Assembly: GCA_002794785.1 (NCBI GenBank)
Contig: NBBA01000005.1
Location: forward strand, 1,736,001-1,800,000
DNA length: 64,000 bases
Origin: Coniferiporia sulphurascens
Lineage: Eukaryota; Basidiomycota; Agaricomycetes; Hymenochaetales; Hymenochaetaceae
Direction of reading: 5' to 3'
The translations under genes were made by a program, and so were the position numbers. Shown one piece after another: positions 23,333-33,362 of the stretch. Each line of letters starts with the position of its first letter. Position 1 is the first letter of the stretch. The notes beneath the pieces are model-generated. The model had not been told where the DNA came from. It made no database searches and saw only the letters and a list, made by a program, of their open reading frames with translations.

Positions 23333-26072
23333 CTAGGTCGCACACAGAGTTATCTTCTTCAACGGCGGAGTCCTTTCAACACCATTCCCTTCGCGCATGT
23401 TTTCACCTTCAGGAGCTTCGTCTTCGGCCTTCCTTTTAATCCTAGCTACAACCCCAGGCTCTTCGACGAGCGTTCTTTCGGGTGAAGGAGACTTCGATAC
23501 ATGCACCTTGGCCTTTAAAACGGCCTTGCTCGGCGTTCCTGGTACAGTTGACTCGGGTGTTCCAGATCGACTCGACGTCGATATTGCCAGTCCATCGGCA
23601 CGCAGTTTAGAAGCGAGGGTACTTGAAGCAGACATTTCGGCGTGACAAGTGGCATGGTATATCTGCCGGAACGAAATCAACGTCGCAAGTTTTCCTAAAG
23701 TGATCTTAGGAAAAGTACCATACCTTGTCCTTGACCTGAACAGCGTTACGCCACACCCATTCCTCTTCTTCCTCTTGAAATTCACTCCTCAACGCCTCTT
23801 TGCACACGGGACAACTAATGCTTTTTGCTTCATCACCAGGCGGAACGACGACAACAGAGGCACGTAAGGCAGTCTCTCGTCGGGCAGCATCGTTTACAGT
23901 GGTATTGGCAACACTTTTTCCGCTTGACGAGGATTCACGGCCCTTCCCCTTGGTGTCAGGCAATGACTCTGAAATCCAATCCTAGACAGAAGTCAGCCCC
24001 ACGCTTCAACCTCATGTAGTGCTAAAACTTGCCTCGACGCTAACAAACCAGCTCCTACTATGACCACGGCCAACTGCTTCTTTAGCACGTCGGTTCTGGC
24101 GGAAGTGCATGTCGAGATGGTCTTCCATCTTTTTCTTTCCCACAGTGCCTTCAGGGAATCGCAGCGCACATTGCTTGCACTTTACCGGGAGTCGTTCATA
24201 AATGGTCGACACATTCTGAGGGCGCTGTCTAAAACCAAGGAGAGGGTTAACCACAATAGATCCACTAACGTACTAATCCTTACCTTGATATATCCGCCGT
24301 CGTAAGACGGATCTTCATTCCCAATATGGTACCTGCGTAGCTTCTCTGCTCTTCAACACGCTCACTCTCCAGTTTCTTTTCTGCCTTATACTTTGTTTCA
24401 TCCGGTGTCTCAGAAATTGGTTGCGGCGTCCCCGTACTTTTAACGTCCCCAACGGGCGTGTTGTCAGCGCTTACAAGACCCGCTTTTACAAGGGACTGAA
24501 AGAGATTTGATATTCCGGTCATACTTGCGACTGCGCTTGGCGCAGGTGTTGCTGAAGAGCTAGCCTGTTGATTCACAAGATTGTTGCCTGGATACACGCT
24601 TGAGGATGCTTGGGGTGCAGAAGGTTGAACATATTGGGTAAGTGCAGGAACGACCAGTGGGGTGGTGTTGTTATACATAGAGGGAGGGGGCAGAACAGGT
24701 TGTGGTTGAGGAGGCTGAGGAGCTGAAGCAGTGTCACGACCCATTGCGCGTAGTTGAAAAAGGATTTGTTGTAACTCTTCCTGGGAAACCCCCATCTCGA
24801 CCATACGACGTAGCTAAAAGGAAATCAATCAATCAGTGAAAATATTAAACTAAGATACAGCATGGAAACGAACCTGATGTAACACGTTGACCTGATTTTG
24901 CGAGGTAGCGTCGTAGGGATTGACATGAGAGGCCTGTTCTTTTAAAGCTAACGTTACATCAAGCTCAGCCAGTACTTGAGATTTAGTTAACGGAGCGGCG
25001 TGTCCTTGACGTCGGGACGACTACATGAGTGTTTGTCAGCTAAGCAAACAATAGACTTAAGATAGCATAACGCTACGTACGGTTTCGGGATTTGAGGAAG
25101 GGTCGTTCCCCCAGATTTGACGCTCGAGCGAGACTTGGGCAGCGACACCAAAAAGTTCCTTTCCTGAGGGAGCACCTGTGCGCCATGTTACGAGCATTTC
25201 TTCCATCTTACTGCGGGTGGAAGGGTCGACCTGACCATACGTTTCAAGGAACAGCGAAGCAACAAAGGCAGAGAACTTTGAAGCGTAAGGATCGTAGACA
25301 TTCTTCGAGATAGCATCGAGTACATAGAATGCCGGAAGCTTCATCCAGGGAGGGACCTGAAGGGGAAATGGCGCAAACAGGCGCAAACAAAGCAGTCAGC
25401 AACCCTCCGTAGACAATGGCAAAGCGATGATGATTGAAAAGGAGTCCGAGAGGCAAAAAAAGAGCAGTAGTAGTCGGGACATCGCCCCCGAGAGTTGTGC
25501 AGCTCATCGTGAAATGTGTCGGACAGAACGTTTGAGCGCAACCATCCTTGTCCTCTGACGTGCTGCAAGTGGTCCATACAAACGACCTTCGAGTGCACAT
25601 CTTTTCTCAAACTACAAACGGGCTGCCTATTTACGAACTACAACGCACACGTATCATATGTAGATGACCACCATAAGCCGCTCTGCCATTATACGGGCCG
25701 TAAAGAACAGTAAAAGAAATGGGAGGCAGTGTGCGGTCGTAGGAAGCAAGGGCGATAATGCGGCATGGAAACACTCACCCGGCGTATATGAGCCTGTAAG
25801 CACTCAGCGACAATATCTGCGTAGCGAATATAATTTTGAGCCATCATAGAAAGGTTCTGAATAATAGGTCTCGAGTTAATAGTCAGTTCAGACAACCTCG
25901 CGGCATAGTCCCTCCGAAAGCTGCTGGGGTCAGAGAACTGCATCGGAAACGACGGTTGCGCATAAGTGAACGCTGGCATAGGAGGCGGGGCATGCTGCAT
26001 GTAGGCGTGAGGAGGCTGGGGCGGATATGGGTGTCCATAACCCTGAGGGGACGGGTGCTGGTAAAGCGACAT
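23333..26072 (-). CDS. PCF11: Pcf11 subunit of pre-mRNA cleavage factor
   Basis: Binds the RNA polymerase II C-terminal domain and couples 3'-end cleavage to termination. Seven exons (25779-26072, 25081-25356, 24874-25020, 24284-24813, 24033-24228, 23724-23981, 23333-23662) encode 676 aa. After a Pro/Gln/Tyr-rich start, the CTD-interaction domain runs from about residue 40 (YAARLSELTINSRPIIQNL) through VPPWMKLPAFYVLDAISKN. A Ser/Pro/Gln linker follows, then two zinc fingers, CKQCALRFP...HLDMH and CPVCKEA...YHATCHAEM, that flank the Clp1-binding WFVSVEDWI motif. The first intron is 422 bp, far longer than its neighbours. Intron 23982-24032 has a canonical GC donor (gcaagt). Confidence 0.93.
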
Positions 26073-26548
26073 CGATGCCGGCAGCGCACTCAACAGAGAC
26101 GACAGAACCACAAGAGAACCTATGAACTCAAAACGCGCTGTTCCTCGACGGGAAAAAAAATCCGGCAAAAGAGAAAACCGGGCTGTAAGCGAGACAGAGA
26201 AATCTGATTCGCAAACCAACAAATCGCTCGGGCTCGTTTTACGGACACTGAGTGGACGATCACACTGGACGGAGATGGTGGTACAGAGTCAAGACGCAAT
26301 GAGGTGGCACCCGATGTCGCCGGTAAAGGTAAGTGCTTTTCGAACTCAGATCGGCGGCTTCCGATACGGGGTCGTCAGGTGATCTAGAGCCTATTGATTA
26401 CTTAACGGACAATTGTTTAAATTAATGTTTGCACGCATCGGAGTCGAAGAGGCAGCTCGAAGTCGCTAAACTTTATTTCATTAGGTTGAGATTTCGCGCT
26501 CGCTGTGACGCCGCCTCCCGCCATCGACAAGCCTCCGCAAGACCAACG
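26073..26548. other. Divergent promoter PCF11 / RPL9
   Basis: Region between the PCF11 start (-) and the untranslated first exon of RPL9 (+), which ends at 26548. No separate gene is supported. Confidence 0.45.
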
Positions 26549-26668
26549 GTGAGTATTGCCGTTCTGCAATGTATCCAAACGCTGGGGACACGACCTTCCC
26601 ATCGTCCTGTGCTTCAAAACCCGGTCGTCTTGTGCGCTTTCGCGGTGGATTGACTCGTTCGTTTACAG
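26549..26668 (+). other. 5'-leader intron of RPL9
   Basis: A GTGAGT donor at 26549 and a TTTACAG acceptor at 26668 define a 120-bp intron whose acceptor G touches the start codon. Introns in or at the start of the leader are common in fungal ribosomal protein genes. Inferred from splice signals only. Confidence 0.6.
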
Positions 26669-27348
26669 ATGAAGGACATCATCCAGATCGAAGAGCTCGA
26701 CATCCCCGAGGGCGTCACCGTCGAGATCAAGGCTCGCCTCATCACCGTAACTGGGCCCCGCGGTACCCTTAAGAAGAATGTTAGACATGTTCAAATGGAC
26801 ATCCAGCTCATTAAGAGTAAGGCCGGTCGCGTTACTCTCGCCGTATGGCAAGGAGGCAGGAAACACAACGCCTGCCTTCGCACCATCCGTTCACTCATCA
26901 ATAACATGATCATCGGTGTCACCAAGGGCTTCCGGTACAAGATGCGTGCCGTCTATGCCCATTTCCCCATCAACTGCATCATCCAGGGCAATGGCGATGC
27001 TCTTGAAATCCGCAACTTTTTGGGCGAGAAGGTGCGAATATAGACAAGTCTGTCGGCGAGTTCTACTTATTTTACCATACCCAGACTGTTCGCCAAATCC
27101 CAATGCTCGAGGGAGTTACCGTATACGAGTCAAAAGCACAGAAGGATGAGCTCATCCTTGAGGGCACCGACATCCAGAATGTCTCTCAGTCTGGTGTGTT
27201 GCAAAGTCCACTGCCCTCCCCCTGGATTAGCTAACTCCCCCTCTTAGCCGCCTCTATCCAGGGAATCTGCCGTGTACGCAACAAGGACATTCGAAAGTTC
27301 CTTGACGGTATCTACGTGTCGGAGCGGGGTACGATTGAGGCAGAGTAG
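26669..27348 (+). CDS. RPL9: 60S ribosomal protein L9 (uL6)
   Basis: Large-subunit protein near the sarcin-ricin loop and P-stalk base. Exons 26669-27031, 27085-27193 and 27248-27348 encode 190 aa, exactly the family size. Two uL6 repeats are visible: the N-terminal part has [20 protein letters not shown] and GPRGTLKKN. The C-terminal part has [22 protein letters not shown] and [19 protein letters not shown]. Codon use is strongly biased to C-ending codons, as expected for a highly expressed gene. Confidence 0.97.
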
Positions 27349-27480
27349 GGGATGGCGTTCTTATTTCATTGTCTTTTTACACTTTTTAGGCATATGCTAT
27401 GATGATTATGCTCATGCTTTATTATTCTGGCGTGAAGTGCGGTGAAAAGACATTGGAAGAAAGATAGCCTCTGGACCATC

Positions 27481-28557
27481 TCACGGCACGAAAGGAATTT
27501 TAGTTCCTACCCGTCTTCTATAACGCGAGTAATCGTCTCCAAAGAAACGAATGAGCGCCGCCTCCTCCGCTGCATGTGGGGTTCAGCTGTCCGTTCAGGC
27601 TGGGAGACGTTTGGTGACTTACATTGGATTCGGCGGTAGAAGAACCTCCAAAGCAATGCGCTATAGAGGAGGAAGGACACAGTGTTCTGTAGTACGAGCT
27701 GCGTCCCAAGTGCCCAGTAGTAAAATCCTGCGTATGACGGATGGCGGAACCAGCTATGCGTGGCTGACGGTGAGCATCAGTTACTCATGAGTCGAACATA
27801 CATACCTGTAGATACCGTCTGTCACGAGCTGGTGCCTAGCCGCCTTTTTGAAAGCGACTGCATGTGAGAAGTTGGTTGATGCATGAATCATCGCGCTGGA
27901 GCGAAGCGTTTGGCCAAGTACCATGACGACGATACCTGGATGGTTCCTCCTTCAGCGTTAATGGGGATGCAATATATATTGACACGTACCGACCGTCGAG
28001 ACGTACGGAAAAGCTTTCCAAGCCGGTCGAAAATATAAACCCAGAAGATACTCTGTGAGCGCCGTCCCGTGAGCAATATGGTACAACGACCCATTGTCGA
28101 GTAGAAATGCTACAAGAAATATGTGTTCGACGCGATGAAGTACGCGTCGTTGTGAACAAAGCAGCTTACAATCGACACTGCACTTCTCCCTGTTCCATCC
28201 TGCCGTGACAGAGAACTCGGCCCAGTGAAACAAACTCCAGGCTGCAAGAAAAAAGCCCAGCTGTGGTGTCATCCACCACCAGCCTGTTTGCTTGGTCTGT
28301 TCCAGGGACGCCAGGACGTCCAGCTTGGATAGAAACAGCGAGAATGATGTGAAGAAGACCCCGCCGAGTACAAAAGAAATTGTAGACACTGCAGAAGGCG
28401 TGTTCGGGATTTTTCCATGAGGCTGGGAGGGCCCTATGGGTCGCATTTCGAGAGGGTCAGTTTGTTGTAGGAGCGCGTTCCGTTCCGCAAGCCGCGAATC
28501 GAAGTCATCGTCGAAAGCTTCGTTTCCGTCGGGAACATCGAACTCTACAGAACTCAT
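27481..28557 (-). CDS. STE14: Protein-S-isoprenylcysteine O-methyltransferase
   Basis: ER membrane enzyme that methylates the prenylated C-terminal Cys of CaaX proteins such as Ras and mating pheromones. Exons 28170-28557, 27990-28109, 27806-27935, 27623-27753 and 27481-27569 give 285 aa. Several membrane helices start at about residue 52 (TISFVLGGVFFTSFSLFL). FHWAEFSVTAGWN, VSTVGIVVMVLGQTLRSSAM and the SAM-binding WFRHPSYAGFYYWALG-like stretch follow. RIQSEEAALIRFFGDDYSRY is the conserved C-terminal signature. The last junction was fixed by this motif. It shares a 231-bp divergent promoter with the mitochondrial EF-G2 gene. A CaaX pheromone-like gene lies 15 kb away in the same window. Confidence 0.95.
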
Positions 28558-28788
28558 TTCCTGACCCCTCCTAGATCTCAGGTGCTGGAGAGGCAAGACA
28601 GGCGTAGGGTTGTGTTTCGAAAGAAGGGCAAGGGCAAAGGAAAGCTGAAGAGGGCTGTGCGGGCATGGTCGGCAGAGACAATCGAGCGCGTCGATCATCC
28701 ATTCTCTTTCTCCGTCTCTTTTGTTCACCGCGCAGCATATGGTACTTAGGTTCCATTGGGAAGCCCGGGTCCTGCATCTGCATCTGCA

Positions 28789-31489
28789 ATGATATGGCGG
28801 GAGAGCGTGGCCCGACGCTCGTTATTGTCGCTTCGGTCTGCTCATGGTGTTTTCTACTCGAGCGCACCTCAAGGACCACCGCGTGCAGAGGCCCGGAGGC
28901 TCGTGTCTACGAGCGCGAAAAGCACAGAAAAAAATAGCCAGGAAAAAATTCGCAACCTGGCAGTTGTAGCACACATTGGTGAGGAGTGTCCTGTCCTCTT
29001 CGTCACGAATAAATAACTAACGTTGAAACAGACTCTGGCAAAACGACCCTTACGGAGTCTATTCTCTCTCGCTCAGGATACCTATCTTCACCAGGTACCG
29101 TCGACACCGGATCGACTACGACGGATTTCTTGCCTGCCGAACGCGAACGTGGCATCACTATCCAGTCAGCAAGCATACCAGTCTCGTGGAAGAAATGGAC
29201 GTTCAACCTCGTTGATACGCCTGGTCATGCAGACTTCGGTATGGAGGTGGAGAGTGCAAGTCGTGTAGTTGATGGTGCAATTGTTCTCATTGACTCTGTT
29301 GAAGGCGTGGAGAGCCAGACGCAGGGTGTGTGGCGCCAGCTCGATAGGTAGGTGAGCTCTATACATGACCTGCGGTTGACTACAAAACCTTACAAGACCT
29401 TTTCACTCAGGTATGATGTCCCCTCGCGCATATTATTTTTGAATAAAATGGATCGCACTGGTGCATCCTTTCGAGAGTCAATGCGCTCGCTGCTCAACTA
29501 TCGTCTTCATCCAAAGCCCATGGCTATCACACTTCCGGTCGCTTCATTCGATACGCGGGCTTACACATCCGCCGAACCGGGTATACAAGGAATTGTTGAC
29601 CTAGTACGCTGGGAACTGTGGAAGTGGGACGAGAAAAATGCCCAAAGCGATGACGGAGAATCCAATTTTACGCGGACTCCTCTTCCCGTACAGGCTGAGC
29701 ATCTAGAACAGAGCGAACTCTTTCCCGCAGACCACCCTTTAACTAAGGAGCTTATTCCCGCACGGACAGCGCTCCTTGAGAATCTTTCGATGTTCTCAGA
29801 GGAACTAATGGATAAATTGCTGGCACTTCCCGCAGAGCCCTCTGCATACTTGACGGTTGGCGCAGAAAGTATTGTCCCTGCGCTTCGTGCTGCAACTTTA
29901 CGCAAAGACGTCCTGCCTGTCCTGTGCGGGTCAGCTATGAGACACATAGGGACCGACCTTGTATTGGATTACGCTGGACTTCTCTTGGCCAGTCCCCTTG
30001 ACCTTACCGGAGGTATATCGCAAGAGGGCTCTCCAAATGTGCAGATGCTGGCCTGGAAGGTAGCCTGGGATAAGAGAAGAGGATGGATGACTTTTGTGAG
30101 GATATACTCTGGTAAATCTGTTTAAGGTCGCGTTCGTCCTGGTTAGAGTCTGACGTCTTTTTGTCCACAGGAACCTTGACAAAACAGACCACTCTGTTGA
30201 ATGTAACACGTAACCAAAAGGAAAAAGTGTCCAAGCTGCTCCTGTTGTATGCATCCCAGCCAGAGGAAGTTGAGACACTCTCCTTTGGTTCCATCGGCGT
30301 CATCCTGGGTCTCAAACATACACGTACTGGTGACACTCTTGTAAATTCGGTTGCACCATTCGCCAATCGCACGGTGAAACAACAACAACAACAACAGGCT
30401 GAGCCAGTGTCCAGCTCTCTTCGCGATATCACACCCCCACCCGCTGTGATGTCCGCGTCCATCGTTCCGCAATCGACCTCAGACCTGCAGCCCGTTCAAG
30501 ATGCACTTCTTGCGCTATCACGCACGGATCCCTCCGTGCGCATCGAGGTTGCTGACGGGCAGTTGCTCGTACATGGACTCGGCGCGCTGCACCTAGAGAT
30601 CGTCGAGGGTCGCTTGCGCGATGAATGGGGAGTCGCCTTTGAGGCGGGACGCCGGCGCGTCACGTATCGAGAAGCCTTCCCAAACGGCAACGGGGTTGGC
30701 GTCGACGATACCTGGAGTACGGAACTACAGGGGAGGAATGTGACTGTGCGTATTGGGCTTGACATGCGTGCTCTTCGAGAGGACGAAGTGGGGGACGCTT
30801 TGTGGGACCAAAATGTCGTCCTAGATCAAAAAAGGCGGCCCCTTCGTGCCCCATCCAATGACGGCACTGTCAGCGTTCATGATGTCCAGAACCCGTGGGC
30901 ACACCTCGCACAAGGACTATCGAGCACACTCCTCTCCTCACCGCACAGTGCGCTTCCGATATCACGTACACGTATTCATGTGCGGGATTTCTCTCTCAGT
31001 CCCGAGGACGCGTCTTTCACCGTGCTTGCAGGTGCTGCGAGTGTTGTCCTACGTCGCACTTTGCAACGCGCAGGGCTTGGCTCCCTCATGGAGCCATTCG
31101 TGCGTCTCAAGGTCACTGTCGGAGAGGAGCATATTGGTCGAGTCGTCAAAGACTTAACGGAACGCGGAGGTGAGGTTACCGATCTCGGAGGCCAGTCGGC
31201 CGGAGCTGCCGATGGTGAGGAGGGAATTCCATTCTCCGAGGATGGCGTATACCTTCCTCCAGCATGGATGTCACCTTCAGCTTCCTCTTTGTCAGAGTCT
31301 GGCAATACAGGAGCGAGCATGAAGAGTGCAATCCATGCGGTCGCACCACTAAATCAAGTACTAGACTTCAACAATCGGCTGCGTGCTCTTTCTGGGGGAC
31401 ATGGGACATTTGAGATGGTTAATGCAGGCTTCCGGGCAGTGAGCGAGTCAAGGAAGGCGGAAATATTGAAGGAGATAGGAAGAGCCTAG
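28789..31489 (+). CDS. MEF2: Mitochondrial elongation factor G2 / ribosome-recycling GTPase
   Basis: GTPase that works with mitochondrial RRF to split ribosomes after termination. Exons 28789-28978, 29032-29347, 29411-30111 and 30171-31489 give 841 aa. The first 40 residues are Arg/Ser-rich without acidic runs, fitting a mitochondrial presequence. G1 is recognisable as AHIDSGKTTLTE across the first intron. G2 is RERGITIQSA, G3 DTPGHADFG and G4 NKMDR. Domains II-V carry GTLTKQTTLLNV, LGALHLEIVEGRL and the C-terminal APLNQVLDFNNRLRAL. A Gln run (CAA repeats near 30379-30400) interrupts domain II. EF-G2 rather than EF-G1 is suggested by the large insertions and the overall motif pattern; this subfamily call is moderately sure. 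Confidence 0.9.
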
Positions 31490-31556
31490 GGGACAGTACG
31501 AACTTGGATCGATCGGTATTATAGGATTATAGATTTTTAGACATATACAGTTAGAT

Positions 31557-32997
31557 TCACTGAATAATATCGCGCATCTCATCTGCATCTCCATACAACA
31601 CGCTTCCATCCATCTCGTCGTCATTATCTACCCCACCCAAACGGTCTCCCGCCACGTTTTTGAGCACCTGGCTGAACGCAACCATCCCGAACCCGTCGTC
31701 GTCTTCAATGACCTCCTGGGTTTCATCCATGGTATTTAGCGACGAAAATACGCTCGAAAAGCGCACGGGGGCTGGCGTGGCACTGCGCTCGCGCTCATCG
31801 AAGTCCGGTAGGAAGAGCGGCAGAGGCGTTTGTCCACGCTCCCTTTGAAAGCTGCTGCTAGACGCAAACTGTGAAGGTGCGACACTTGGAGCCCTGCTAG
31901 CCCATCGAGCAGATGGTGTGACTGATGCCGCCCGGGTGGTGTCGTCAGCTGCAGTGGACATGCCTCTGGTGGCGACAGGTAGAGTAGGCCAGGGCTCTAC
32001 GACGACGCAGAGACACCGATCACGCATGTTCAGTCCACGAAAAGCAAGCTGAAGGCTGAGCTTCTTCTTTTCCTCCTCCTCTTCATCCACGTCTATGACT
32101 GGACTGTTTACGGAGGGGCGTTCGGGGTCATCATTTTCCGTGTCCTGTAGTACTGCTGAGTCGGGTGTCTCCTCGAGTTTAATAGCAGATAATTCGCTGT
32201 CTTCTAGGGCCTGCATATCTGCGTCCTCGTCCTGGCTAGTGACTATTATGCCGCCATCATCATCAGACTCTTCCTGATACCTAGGGGCCTGTGCTCTTTT
32301 GCGCGACGACCTTCTCAAAGGGCCTTCATCCTGGGCATGTTGACCAAGGCCTTCTTCCGGGCCGCTTCCTAGATCGGATAGGGATGATTCAGCATCTTCT
32401 TCTGAGTCGTCAATAATTTCAATGGATCCTTTTCCTGTGACTTGTTTAGGTTTCGCCATCGATGTATTACCCCGCTGACGCTTTGCCTTTTTCTGGTTCC
32501 GAAGTGATTGATCCTGGGATCCACTAGGACTCTCTCCATGTTTGCGCTTCCCTTGGGGACCCTTTGGGGGTTGTGCCACAGTCTGGGTTGGTCTCTGTAA
32601 CATAACATAGTTTCTCGTCTTTGGAAGCACACGGGAATAAGTTGCACGGCCTATTACACGCTTGAAAGAAAAATACCTTGAGCACAACGGTGTGCGGCTC
32701 TGCCTTTCGAAGAAAGTACGCGAATTGATAGTGATCTGCAGTATTTTATACATTTGCACGAAGTTTATTAGTTTCTGTGGCAAGGAAATGTTTTAGTTAA
32801 TAACCTCCTCGATGAACCTCGACTGTCCCCTTCTTTGCGCTCGCAGGACCGCCGGGCCCATAATGAGCGTACTTCTCAGCCTCGAGTTTAGGACCAATAC
32901 TAACAATAAGATCAGTAAACAAGACATCAGTTGGTGTAGATAGCACTTACAGTGGTCTTAGATCTGATATTACGGACTGCAAGGTCCTCTCAGACAT
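31557..32997 (-). CDS. Unknown acidic, probably nuclear protein
   Basis: Not recognised. Exons 32951-32997, 32805-32899, 32677-32735 and 31557-32618 encode 420 aa. The first 80 or so residues look like a folded, conserved domain: ISDLRPLIGPKLEAEKYAHY, KKGTVEVHRGDHYQFAYFL and EPHTVVLKTRNYVM. All three introns fall in this part and join it without frame breaks. The rest is disordered, with basic stretches (KKAKRQRG, RRSSRKRAQ) that could be nuclear localisation signals, and Asp/Glu-rich runs. SLQLAFRGLNMRDRCLCVV, at about residue 245, is an isolated hydrophobic segment. A chromatin or nuclear role is only a guess from composition. Confidence 0.7.
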
Positions 32998-33362
32998 CCA
33001 ATCGAGATGCCTATCATCGAGGTAGAGCTTCGCAAGTCATCGTCTCCAATGCCACCACAGCGAGCAACGATCTTTTTTTCATAACTTACATATAGTGGAA
33101 GAACGTCGCTAGCGGATATCCTCAGATAATATGTGTTGCGCGCGCGAAAAGGCATGAAGACGTCAGTAAGTAACGAAGCCTGACTCGGGCGATCGACGCT
33201 TCCGCCGCGCGCGTCTCGGACCAAACGGACGCGTCAATTAAGCGTGATCGGCAAGAAAAACAAAAGCAAAAATTCCGGTCGAAATCACGAATATGCTGAT
33301 CTCCATGATCCAAGGTGAATATACAAAAAGGAGTCCGTACGATACAAAGGAGTTTCTATTAG
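32998..33362. other. Intergenic between two minus-strand genes
   Basis: Holds the LEU1 copy 1 3' flank and the promoter of the unknown acidic gene. Nothing else is recognised. Confidence 0.45.

Noticed and set aside
25357..25778. Possible C/D-box snoRNA in the long PCF11 intron (ATGATGA at 25427 and CTGA at 25554 on the plus strand)
   Set aside because: It would be antisense to the host gene, the terminal stem is weak and the spacing is at the upper limit.
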